A DNA stretch of 64,000 nucleotides, from assembly GCF_050320395.1 (NCBI RefSeq), contig NZ_CP144459.1, positions 2,356,001 through 2,420,000 on the forward strand, given 5' to 3'. Of the stretch, positions 53,324 to 60,281 are shown piece after piece. This DNA is from Treponema_C sp050320395. GTDB taxonomy: Bacteria > Spirochaetota > Spirochaetia > Treponematales > Treponemataceae. The notes under the pieces were generated by a model. It was not told the DNA's origin. It saw only the letters and a program-made list of their open reading frames with translations, and did no database searches. The translations under genes were made by a program, and so were the position numbers. Position 1 is the stretch's first letter. Each line of letters opens with the position of its first letter.

Positions 53324-54571
53324 TTATACCTTAGTATTCAACACTTCCAAGGCTTTTTGAATAATGGCATCGGGTTTCAGAGGTTTGATAAGATAGGCTT
53401 TGGCACCCAAACTCAGGGCTTGAATAACCGACGTTTTTTGTGCGGCCGAAGAATATACGATAACCGGGCTCGGATATTGTTTTGCACGTAAAGCGTTCAA
53501 TATGTCGAAGCCCGAAAGCCCCGGCATAAAAATATCCAAAATAATCAAGTCGTAAATTTTTTGATTTGCGGCTCCCAAAAATTTGGTACCCGCGTCAAAC
53601 ATGTATATTTGGCTGTTTAAATTACCGAAGGCGGCTTCCAGAATTTTTCTTGTAATCGGATCGTCATCTATAATCGCAACCTGTAATTTTTCGCTTTTTT
53701 TCGTATTCATAACCGAGGCAACGCCCGTTTCCGAATGAAAGCGCATTTCAACCGAGCCTTCCTGCATATCCTCGGTCGAAGCGAGGATGTTTTGGCTGAT
53801 TACTTCGCTGATATCATTACCGCTCGATTCGGCTACCAATTTGCTCAAAACCATGGACAGGTTTTCGACCACCTCAACGCCTCTGAATTCTTCATGGCCG
53901 TCGATAAAATCGCACACAAACCTGTCCTTTGAAAGTATTTTTATATTTTTACGCTGAATTCGTGAATCAAAGGTCACATTGGACAATAATAATTCAAGAT
54001 TGATCGCATCGACAAAGGACAACCGCAAGTCGCTTATCATCAAAACAACCTTGGGCGAAACAAGCTTGTTGTTTTCGATGATTTCATCTATGCGGTATTT
54101 TAAAAGCGCCAGTTTTTCCCGGTTTAAGCCCTGTGCAATTTCAATAAAAATAATGTTTTTATTTAAGTGCATTTCCAAGATAGATTGCGTCGTATCGATG
54201 GAAAGAGGGGTACGAAGTGTCTGCCCTATAAATTCGAAAAATATATCGAATTTAATCGGCTTATTAAAATACTTTATAACGTGATAACTCGGCAGCCGCG
54301 CTACGATTTCGCGGGGAGGAAGCGGACCGCTTAAAATAACGGGAATACAGTTTGCATTCGGATCCGTCCGTTTTTTTTCAAAAAATTCGGTCAGTTCCTG
54401 AAAATTTTTAGGTACATCTATAATAATAAGATCCGGCAAAAGAGAAACCATTTTCGCAAATGCATCGCGCCTTCCGCCGGCCGCCTCCACATGTATTTTT
54501 TCGGAGGTGAGTTTTTCCTTTAAAAACTCTCGAAACAGAGGCGGCGTATCTATAAGAAGTACTTGCTTCAT
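53324..54571 (-). CDS. Double-receiver response regulator with a STAS-like middle
   Basis: A 415-residue regulator. The N-terminal receiver (about 1-120) has LLIDTPP, phosphorylatable Asp in IIIDVPK and KYFNKPIKF. The middle (about 130-215) has alternating strands and helices (NIIFIEIAQGLNREKLALLK, VVLMISDLRLSFVDAI), reminiscent of STAS anti-anti-sigma domains, but this is tentative. The C-terminal receiver (about 297-415) shows IIDDDP, LIILDIFMPG and YLIKPL. No DNA-binding output domain is seen. It forms an operon with the hybrid kinase and diverges from pckA. Confidence 0.82.
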   Translation of the reverse strand: MKQVLLIDTPPLFREFLKEKLTSEKIHVEAAGGRRDAFAKMVSLLPDLIIIDVPKNFQELTEFFEKKRTDPNANCIPVILSGPLPPREIVARLPSYHVIKYFNKPIKFDIFFEFIGQTLRTPLSIDTTQSILEMHLNKNIIFIEIAQGLNREKLALLKYRIDEIIENNKLVSPKVVLMISDLRLSFVDAINLELLLSNVTFDSRIQRKNIKILSKDRFVCDFIDGHEEFRGVEVVENLSMVLSKLVAESSGNDISEVISQNILASTEDMQEGSVEMRFHSETGVASVMNTKKSEKLQVAIIDDDPITRKILEAAFGNLNSQIYMFDAGTKFLGAANQKIYDLIILDIFMPGLSGFDILNALRAKQYPSPVIVYSSAAQKTSVIQALSLGAKAYLIKPLKPDAIIQKALEVLNTKV

Positions 54572-54650
54572 GCAATACAGTATAAGCTAAAAAAGCTATT
54601 TTTACAAGAGTACAGCCGTCTCCGCACTGCAATCGCCGGCCGCAAACCTC

Positions 54651-54686
54651 TTGTAACGTTCGATAAAATACTGTATAGTTTTATCG
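54651..54686 (+). promoter_or_regulatory. pckA promoter with overlapping dyad
   Basis: -35 TTGTAA (54651-54656), 17-base spacer and -10 TATAGT (54674-54679). CGATAAAA (54661-54668) and TTTTATCG (54679-54686) form a perfect dyad that spans the spacer and -10 box, the layout expected of a repressor operator. The leader to the ATG is about 60 bases. Confidence 0.62.
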
Positions 54687-54746
54687 ATACGGCGTAGGTT
54701 TTAGTCAATCTGCAATGCACGGGACACGCCGGACGAAGGAGTTCAT

Positions 54747-56573
54747 ATGAAATTAGACGAAATTAAAAACCCTAAAGCACGAGCATGGGTGGATGAATGT
54801 ATTAAAATTTGTCAGCCGGACGAAGTCTATGTATGCGACGGCTCAAAGGAAGAATACGACCGCTTAATGAAGGAAATGGTTGACTCCGGCTTGGCTATTT
54901 CCCTGAAAAAGAAACCCAACAGCTTTTTATTCCGCTCCCTTCCCTCGGACGTTGCCCGCGTGGAAGCCCGTACCTATATTGCAAGCAAAACCGAAGACGC
55001 TGCAGGCCCCACCAATCACTGGATTGATCCGAATGAATTAAAGGCAACCATGTCCGGCTTGTACAAGGGCTGTATGAAGGGCCGCACCATGTACATCATT
55101 CCCTTTTCTATGGGACCGGTCGGATCGAACATCGCTAAAAACGGTATTGAATTAACCGACTCGGCTTACGTTGTATGCAATATGGACATTATGACCCGCG
55201 TGGGAACCGATGTTCTTAAACTGATAAACGAAACCGGAGAATTTATTCCCTGTCTGCACTCGGTAGGAAAACCCCTTGCTGCCGGCGAAAGCGACAACGG
55301 CATTTGGCCCTGCGCGGATATGGAACACAAATACATTTCCCACTTCCCCGAAGAACGCCTTATCTGGTCATACGGTTCGGGTTACGGCGGAAACGCACTC
55401 TTAGGTAAAAAATGTTTTGCCCTGCGTATCGCTTCGGTTTTGGGACGCGACGAAGGCTGGCTTGCCGAGCACATGCTTATCCTCAAGCTTACAAACCCCG
55501 AAGGCAAGGTTAAATACGTTACCGGCGCCTTCCCCTCGGCCTGCGGTAAAACAAACCTCGCCATGCTTATTCCGACCATTCCCGGCTGGAAGGTTGAAAC
55601 GGTCGGAGACGATATCGCATGGATGAAATTCGGCGAAGACGGCCGCCTGTACGCAATCAACCCCGAAGCGGGATTTTTCGGTGTTGCGCCGGGTACTTCC
55701 GACGACTCCAACAAAAACGCTATGGAATCCTGCAAGGAAAACAGCATATTCACCAACTGCGCCCTTACCGAAGACGGCGATGTATGGTGGGAGCAAATCG
55801 GCTACCCCGCAACGGGCAAGCTTGTTGACTGGAAGGGAAACACCCGCGATGCCTTACCCAAAGACAAAAGTCCCAAGGGCGAAGAATTCGCTCACCCGAA
55901 CGCGCGCTTTACGGCTCCCGCAAAACAGTGCCCCTGTATTGCAAGCGAATGGGAAGACCCCAAAGGCGTACCGATTTCCGCATTTTTATTCGGCGGACGG
56001 CGCCCCTCGACCATTCCCTTGGTTCACCAGGCACGCGATTGGAACCACGGTGTATTCCTCGGTTCCATCGTAGGCTCCGAAGTTACCGCCGCCGTTATTT
56101 CCGATCAGGTAGGTCAAGTCCGCCGCGATCCGTTCGCAATGCTTCCCTTCTGCGGATACAACATGGGCGATTACTTCCAACACTGGATAAACATGGGTAA
56201 AAAATCGACGGAAGACAAGCTTCCCAAGATTTTCTACGTCAACTGGTTCCGCAAAGACGCAAACGATCACTTTATTTGGCCCGGTTACGGCGAAAACAGC
56301 CGCGTTTTGGCATGGGTGTTCGACCGCTGCGACGGTAAAGACAACTACATCGATACCGCTATCGGCTACATGCCCAAAGACGGTGCAATCAACACCGACG
56401 GCTTGGATATCTGCCCCGAGGCGATGAAAGAAATCACTTCGGTAGATAAGGAAGGCTGGAAAAAAGAAATTGCCGATATCCGCGCAAACCACTACCCGAA
56501 ATTCAAAAACCACTTGCCCAAAGAATTGAGCGAACAGCTTGATATTTTGGAAGCCAATTTGCAAAAAATGTAA
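54747..56573 (+). CDS. pckA: Phosphoenolpyruvate carboxykinase (GTP)
   Basis: A 608-residue GTP-dependent PEPCK that interconverts oxaloacetate and PEP. The kinase-1 motif FPSACGKTNLAML with the reactive cysteine, the GDDIAWMKFG metal site, and the GVPISAFLFGGRRP segment match the GTP-type family, as does the length. The strong AAGGAGT precedes the ATG. In a fermenting treponeme it may run toward oxaloacetate formation (inference). It stands alone, divergent from the response regulator. Confidence 0.94.
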   Translation: MKLDEIKNPKARAWVDECIKICQPDEVYVCDGSKEEYDRLMKEMVDSGLAISLKKKPNSFLFRSLPSDVARVEARTYIASKTEDAAGPTNHWIDPNELKATMSGLYKGCMKGRTMYIIPFSMGPVGSNIAKNGIELTDSAYVVCNMDIMTRVGTDVLKLINETGEFIPCLHSVGKPLAAGESDNGIWPCADMEHKYISHFPEERLIWSYGSGYGGNALLGKKCFALRIASVLGRDEGWLAEHMLILKLTNPEGKVKYVTGAFPSACGKTNLAMLIPTIPGWKVETVGDDIAWMKFGEDGRLYAINPEAGFFGVAPGTSDDSNKNAMESCKENSIFTNCALTEDGDVWWEQIGYPATGKLVDWKGNTRDALPKDKSPKGEEFAHPNARFTAPAKQCPCIASEWEDPKGVPISAFLFGGRRPSTIPLVHQARDWNHGVFLGSIVGSEVTAAVISDQVGQVRRDPFAMLPFCGYNMGDYFQHWINMGKKSTEDKLPKIFYVNWFRKDANDHFIWPGYGENSRVLAWVFDRCDGKDNYIDTAIGYMPKDGAINTDGLDICPEAMKEITSVDKEGWKKEIADIRANHYPKFKNHLPKELSEQLDILEANLQKM

Positions 56574-56578
56574 TACTT

Positions 56579-56708
56579 TTTCCGTCCGCATGCGGACGGA
56601 AATGTAAAACTTTGGAACTGTCCGAAATCCTAAGTTTTCGGGCAGCCCGACACCCAAAAGGCCGGTACCGCCGAAAAGCGCTATGCGTTTAGGCGGCCGG
56701 CTTTTTTT
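56579..56708 (+). terminator. Three tandem hairpins after pckA, the last a terminator
   Basis: The first is a perfect palindrome around CCGTCCGCA/TGCGGACGG (56579-56602). The second is CTGTCCGAAA/TTTCGGGCAG (56618-56645, one G-T pair). The third is GCCGGTACCGCC with GGCGGCCGGC (56661-56701, imperfect) followed by seven T residues, a standard Rho-independent terminator. The row of three hairpins recalls the intergenic elements, but the linkers are not shared. Confidence 0.75.
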
Positions 56709-56757
56709 ATTTTTTTATCGTTTTTATCGTAGACTCGGACATTGCCGCGCTTGTTCA

Positions 56758-56800
56758 TTGACAATTCCGTCGTTTTTATTATACTGATAACAGGGTTACC
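56758..56800 (+). promoter_or_regulatory. Promoter and probable operator of the TetR gene
   Basis: Perfect -35 TTGACA (56758-56763), 16-base spacer and -10 TATACT (56780-56785), followed at once by GATAACAGGGTTACC (56786-56800), an imperfect dyad. GATAACA is shared with the dyads upstream of the nitroreductase and MATE genes. Confidence 0.6.
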
Positions 56801-56815
56801 AAAGAGGCGGAAAAT

Positions 56816-57451
56816 ATGAACACGGGAACATACGCACAAACACACGAAACGATTCTCAACAAGGGAAAAGAACTTTTTCTAAAGGAAGGTTTTGAGCGCT
56901 CCAATTTGCGGGAAATATGCAGACTTTCAGGCGTTACCACAGGCGGCTTTTACCGGCACTTTAAGGATAAGGCAGACCTTTTTTCCGCATTGGTGGAACC
57001 TGCCGTTCAGGGCTTGCAGGAGCAGTATTCCGCTTCCGAAAAGCTGTGCTTCGGAGTGCTTGAAGAAGGCGGCATAGAGGAAATATGGAATGTGTCGGCA
57101 CAGGCCCTTGAAGATTTTGTAGGCTATATTTTCGATCACTTGGAATCCTTTAAACTGATACTTTGTTGTTCCGCCGGCACGAAGTATGCCGATTTTACCG
57201 ATTGGATGGTAAAGCGGGAAATGAAGGATATGTATAAAACCTACGAACTGCTTGAAAAAAAAGGCGTTACCGTCCGCCGCCTTCCGGAAAAAGAATTGCA
57301 CATGCTTACCCACGCCTATTTTTCCTGCATATTTGAAACCGTGCTGCACAACTTTTCAAAAAAAGCCGCCTTACAGTCAATGAAAACTTTGGCCGAATTT
57401 TTTTCCGCCGGCTGGAGGAAGGTTTTCGGGGTGCAGGATGGAGAAAAATAA
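56816..57451 (+). CDS. TetR family transcriptional regulator
   Basis: A 211-residue regulator. The N-terminal helix-turn-helix (RSNLREICRLSGVTTGGFYRHFKDKADLF) is the TetR signature; the rest is a helical ligand-binding domain. GGCGG-type purines precede the ATG. Its own promoter carries a GATAACA-type dyad, and two nearby promoters, for a nitroreductase and a MATE pump, carry related longer dyads, so it is the likely regulator of these (inference). Confidence 0.88.
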   Translation: MNTGTYAQTHETILNKGKELFLKEGFERSNLREICRLSGVTTGGFYRHFKDKADLFSALVEPAVQGLQEQYSASEKLCFGVLEEGGIEEIWNVSAQALEDFVGYIFDHLESFKLILCCSAGTKYADFTDWMVKREMKDMYKTYELLEKKGVTVRRLPEKELHMLTHAYFSCIFETVLHNFSKKAALQSMKTLAEFFSAGWRKVFGVQDGEK

Positions 57452-57488
57452 AGCTCTGTGTATTGTTTTTGCAGCGAAGCTTTCCTTT

Positions 57489-57857
57489 TTATTCAATTGA
57501 TTTTCCTATATGCATATCAAGACGCCATTGCGGGGCTTTGCCGTCATCGCCCCAATATTCATCAAGTGAAATAATTTTACCGGCCTTTATTTTCATAAAT
57601 GATGTTACATGAAAAGAAGCCGTTTTATCCTGCGAAAATACACAGACAACGGTAATTATCAAATCATCTTTTTCAACAACCTTTTCTATCATACCGTCCC
57701 AGTCTCCGGGATATTCACAATTTGCTTTAATGAATTCATCAACGGTAAATCTTTCATTGGTGTTATGCCAGTTTATATATGCTTCTTTGTGAAAAAACGG
57801 TTTAATTTTATCCGGTTGCTGCCGTAAAACCGCCTCCCAATATTTTTGTATATTCAT
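57489..57857 (-). CDS. SnoaL/NTF2-like protein
   Basis: About 122 residues with the NTF2-like pattern: an N-terminal helix (QKYWEAVLRQQPDKIKPFF), the EAYINWHNTNERFTVDEF segment and terminal strands (ASFHVTSFMKI, KIISLDEYWGD). Members are often small ligand-binding proteins or isomerases; no activity can be inferred. I chose ATG 57857 with GAGG/AGGG upstream; an ATG at 57905 would add 16 residues. Confidence 0.75.
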   Translation of the reverse strand: MNIQKYWEAVLRQQPDKIKPFFHKEAYINWHNTNERFTVDEFIKANCEYPGDWDGMIEKVVEKDDLIITVVCVFSQDKTASFHVTSFMKIKAGKIISLDEYWGDDGKAPQWRLDMHIGKSIE

Positions 57858-57941
57858 AACCCTATTACCTCTTCTGACGGAACTAATACAAAGATTATTT
57901 ATCATTATAATGATTTTTGCAGGAAAAATCTTTATGCACTG

Positions 57942-58199
57942 TTATGCCTCAATAAGTTCACGAATTGAATGCCGGCCGTTTTCCATTTGAGCTTTAGAAT
58001 GTTCCAAAGCTTTTATATTCTTTTCCGAGTAAAAAGAATCATCTTGAACAATTTCAAACGGAATCTTACGTTGTATTAACGTTTGTTTTAAAAATATACG
58101 AATTGCTGTTGTCGTGTCCATTCCTATAGATTCGAAAAAATCATCCGCCTCCTGTTTGAGCGCTTTATCTATCCGCGTTTGTAAAACTGCTGTTTTCAT
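57942..58199 (-). CDS. RelB/DinJ family antitoxin, apparently orphan
   Basis: An 85-residue antitoxin. The N-terminal TAVLQTRIDKALKQEADDFFESIGMDTTTAIRIFLKQ is a ribbon-helix-helix DinJ/RelB domain that binds both toxin and operator DNA. No YafQ/RelE-type toxin gene follows: the next gene on the strand is the NTF2-like gene. Its promoter (58217-58246) holds an exact tandem repeat of 11 bases, a possible operator. It may be the remainder of a module whose toxin has been lost. Confidence 0.85.
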   Translation of the reverse strand: MKTAVLQTRIDKALKQEADDFFESIGMDTTTAIRIFLKQTLIQRKIPFEIVQDDSFYSEKNIKALEHSKAQMENGRHSIRELIEA

Positions 58200-58216
58200 G
58201 CTTACCTCTTAGCATA

Positions 58217-58246
58217 AGTATAATACAAAAGCAATACAAAAGCAAT
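58217..58246 (-). promoter_or_regulatory. Promoter of the RelB gene with tandem repeat
   Basis: Minus strand: -35 TTGCTT within the repeat, 17-base spacer, -10 TATACT (58222-58217). Two adjacent copies of ATTGCTTTTGT occupy 58246-58236 and 58235-58225, over the -35 and spacer. Confidence 0.55.
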
Positions 58247-58299
58247 GCTTTCTTCTCATACCCTGAGGGCTTCCGCATTAAATTATAAAGCTATAACAT

Positions 58300-58352
58300 A
58301 TAATAACTTATTCACTTTTTATTTTTTCTGATTCTATATACTAAGTTATTAT
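58300..58352. repeat. Inverted repeat with 31-base loop
   Basis: ATAATAACTTA (58300-58310) and TAAGTTATTAT (58342-58352) are perfect 11-base arms around a T-rich loop. It lies between the RelB and nitroreductase promoters, and could be a regulatory site or a small repeat. The 280 bases here hold no gene. Confidence 0.5.
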
Positions 58353-58403
58353 CATACAAAGACTTAGATAATCATAATGCGGGAATCCCTTCTCATACCC
58401 CTC

Positions 58404-58451
58404 TTGACTTTTTTCTTATTTTAGATAACATTGTTAGCATATAATGCTATC
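58404..58451 (+). promoter_or_regulatory. Nitroreductase promoter with TetR-type dyad
   Basis: TTGACT (58404-58409) then a 28-base imperfect dyad (58424-58451) that begins GATAACATTG and ends AATGCTATC and contains TATAAT (58440-58445). The 48 bases differ at six positions from the segment upstream of the MATE gene. Confidence 0.65.
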
Positions 58452-58480
58452 ATAAATGCTTTTATATAAGGAGGTGTTGT

Positions 58481-59002
58481 ATGAACACATTTTTGCTCCT
58501 CGCCAAAAGCAGACATTCGGTGAGGAGTTATGAAAGGAGAGCTGTTGAGGCGGAAAAGCTTAACAGTATTTTGGAAGCGGGGCGTATTGCTCCTACGGCG
58601 GCAAATATGCAGCCCTGCCGTTTTCTTGTTTTAAATGACGAGGAGGCGATGAGTAAGCTGCAAAAAGCATGTACTCCGCACGGGGCACCGCTTGCCATTG
58701 TGGTATGCGCCGACAAAAAAGCGGTGTGGGTTCGTCCTTTTGATAAGGCAAGTATGGCGGATATTGACACAAGTATCGCTGCCGACCACATGATGATGTG
58801 CGCTCAAGACATGGGGCTTTCAAGCTGCTGGATTACTTATTTTAAACCCGATGTAGTGCGTGCCGAATTCAATATCCCCGATGATTTGATTCCGGTAAAC
58901 ATTTTGGTTATCGGTTACGGAAAAGAAGCGGCAAAATCGCCTGACCGCTATGACGATGAGCGGAATCCGATGGACATGATAGTTCAATACTCATCATTTT
59001 AG
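58481..59002 (+). CDS. Nitroreductase family protein
   Basis: A 173-residue FMN-dependent oxidoreductase of the nitroreductase superfamily. The SRHSVRSYERRAVEAEKL start, PTAANMQPCRFLVL and the SIAADHMMMCAQDMGLSSCWI helix are typical. Substrate is unknown; relatives reduce nitro compounds, quinones or flavins. AAGGAGG lies before the ATG. The dyad upstream matches that of the MATE gene, suggesting shared control by the TetR protein encoded 1.6 kb away. Confidence 0.87.
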   Translation: MNTFLLLAKSRHSVRSYERRAVEAEKLNSILEAGRIAPTAANMQPCRFLVLNDEEAMSKLQKACTPHGAPLAIVVCADKKAVWVRPFDKASMADIDTSIAADHMMMCAQDMGLSSCWITYFKPDVVRAEFNIPDDLIPVNILVIGYGKEAAKSPDRYDDERNPMDMIVQYSSF

Positions 59003-59025
59003 AAAAACAAGATGATAAAAATGAG

Positions 59026-59052
59026 CCTCTAAAAACTTGAAGTTTTTAGAGG
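59026..59052. repeat. Isolated CTCTAAAAACTT hairpin
   Basis: CCTCTAAAAACTT and AAGTTTTTAGAGG form a near-perfect palindrome downstream of the nitroreductase stop. Its arms are almost identical to hairpin one of the element at 48842. It could act as a terminator or be a solo copy of that hairpin. Confidence 0.6.
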
Positions 59053-59169
59053 TATTTAATAGCTTTTTATCGAGCAGCTTACCGATATTACAAGTTATTA
59101 TGTGAATGAGCATATTGTAAACTTACTATTGGAAGTTGTCAAAGAATTGACATCTTTTAGTACCTTTCG

Positions 59170-59343
59170 ATGAGTGTGGAAGATAAACTTAATTTTGCCG
59201 TCGGAAGAAGATTGGGATATTACTATTACCTCAAAGATATGCAAAATGAAGTCGAAAACACCGCCGTTACAAAGTACATAAAAGAAAACCCTAATACCGA
59301 CTTTGCCTTATTTTGTAATGAGTGCAGAGCCAAGATGATATAG
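59170..59343 (+). other. Small ORF of 57 codons, possibly a gene remnant
   Basis: An ORF from ATG 59170 to TAG 59343 (starts MSVEDKLNFAVGRRLG). It has no convincing ribosome binding site and a stop just upstream in frame. A neighbouring frame before it (about 59080-59170) also reads as protein-like (TDITSYYVNEHIVNLLLEVV). This may be the frameshifted remains of a larger gene. I recognise no family. Confidence 0.3.
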
Positions 59344-59365
59344 AAAAAGGGAATTGGAAAAATAT

Positions 59366-59911
59366 TTAAATGATGACAGGTTTTATTAAAACTAAATTTA
59401 ATTCTTTAATTTGTTCAAAAGCTTTATCGGCTGTAATCAACGGAATTTGACTTACTATTGCCGTTGCTGCAATAATTGCATCCGGTAATTTTGTTTTATA
59501 GTGTTTACGGATTTCAATAGTTTTTTCTTTGACTTCTTTTGTTAATTGCAGCTCTGAACACTCAGATAAAAAAGCTTTTATATTATTTTGTTCTTGATGA
59601 CTTATTCCTGAAAACGACAAAAGTTCTTATCAAATAAGCAATCGAGTAATTTATCAAAATTAGGAGATTGCTTATTTGCTACACTTTCGCAAGGCGAAGC
59701 CTGAGAAAGTGCCGTCAATGAAACAAGTTTTGCCGCATGACAAAACTTGAAGTGTTTTTAGCCGACAGTATTGTGTCGGCTAAAATAAACATTCCATTTC
59801 CGAAATTATTGAAAATCCGATTTTTTTGGAAATATAAGGTTTCATACAGGGATTACCGGCAAGCAGATAAATTAAAGCATTTGTATCAGCTAAAAAATCA
59901 GTTCCACTCAT
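59366..59911 (-). pseudogene. VapC-like PIN toxin gene interrupted by a hairpin array
   Basis: The N-terminal part from ATG 59911 (SGTDFLADTNALIYLLAGNP, with the PIN Asp in ADTN) reads to GFSIISEME and then hits a stop in an insertion. The C-terminal part (LLSFSGISHQEQN to the end, with LPDAIIAATAI and ITADKAF) continues beyond it. Removing 59627-59791 and one TTC rejoins the frame as SEMELLSFSG. The PIN fold would then be complete at about 126 residues. It overlaps the antitoxin gene upstream by 14 bases. Confidence 0.85.
59627..59791. mobile_element. Insertion of about 165 bases built from four hairpins
   Basis: Four successive inverted repeats: AAATAAGCAATC/GATTGCTTATTT (59632-59677, with an inner stem), CACTTTC/GAAAGTG (59682-59711), CAAGTTTTG/CAAAACTTG (59724-59749) and TTTTAGCCGACA/TGTCGGCTAAAA (59756-59785). 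The array splits the PIN gene exactly and is flanked by TTC on both sides (59624-59626 and 59792-59794), compatible with a 3-base target duplication. It encodes no protein and has no terminal inverted repeats. Confidence 0.75.
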
Positions 59912-60107
59912 TCCGCATTTCCTTCTGTATTTTCAATGCATCTTGATGAAATTTTAGTGAACCGAAATATTTTGATAAATCCGTATGTTTTTCTTTTTCG
60001 GCTGATTGATTATATCTATAAAGAATATATTGGACATAATTCTGTATATCGGCAAGGCATTCTTGCGGAACCGTTTTTATTTGTTCAACTAATGTTTCAT
60101 AAACCAT
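59898..60107 (-). CDS. DUF2281-like antitoxin of the broken PIN toxin
   Basis: A 69-residue protein (starts VYETLVEQIKTVPQECLADI, ends KEMRNEWN) of the kind paired with PIN toxins, with an N-terminal amphipathic helix pair and a charged tail. I chose ATG 60107 because GGGAGAAAT precedes it; a start at 60149 is less likely. The partner toxin gene overlaps its end by 14 bases and is disrupted, so this antitoxin is now probably without function as such. Confidence 0.78.
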   Translation of the reverse strand: MVYETLVEQIKTVPQECLADIQNYVQYILYRYNQSAEKEKHTDLSKYFGSLKFHQDALKIQKEMRNEWN

Positions 60108-60210
60108 ATATTTCTCCCTAATTAAGTATATCAAAGGAAGTTTCTTCAAACTACATTATTATATCATTTATTGCCGAATATTTCTACTACTACAAAGTCC
60201 CTCCATCCTC

Positions 60211-60258
60211 TTGACTTTTTTCCTGTTTTAGATAACAATGTCAGCATACAATGTTATC
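60211..60258 (+). promoter_or_regulatory. MATE gene promoter with TetR-type dyad
   Basis: TTGACT (60211-60216) followed by a 28-base dyad (60231-60258) that begins GATAACAATG and ends AATGTTATC and includes a TACAAT -10 box. TTTTAGATAACA and TGTTATCTAAAA form perfect outer arms. Closely matches 58404-58451. Confidence 0.68.
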
Positions 60259-60281
60259 TAAAAATCATGAGAGGGAATAAA

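Noticed and set aside
59627..59791. Insertion sequence with transposase in the vapC gene
   Set aside because: The insert is far too short for a transposase and has no terminal inverted repeats. It is a non-coding hairpin array.
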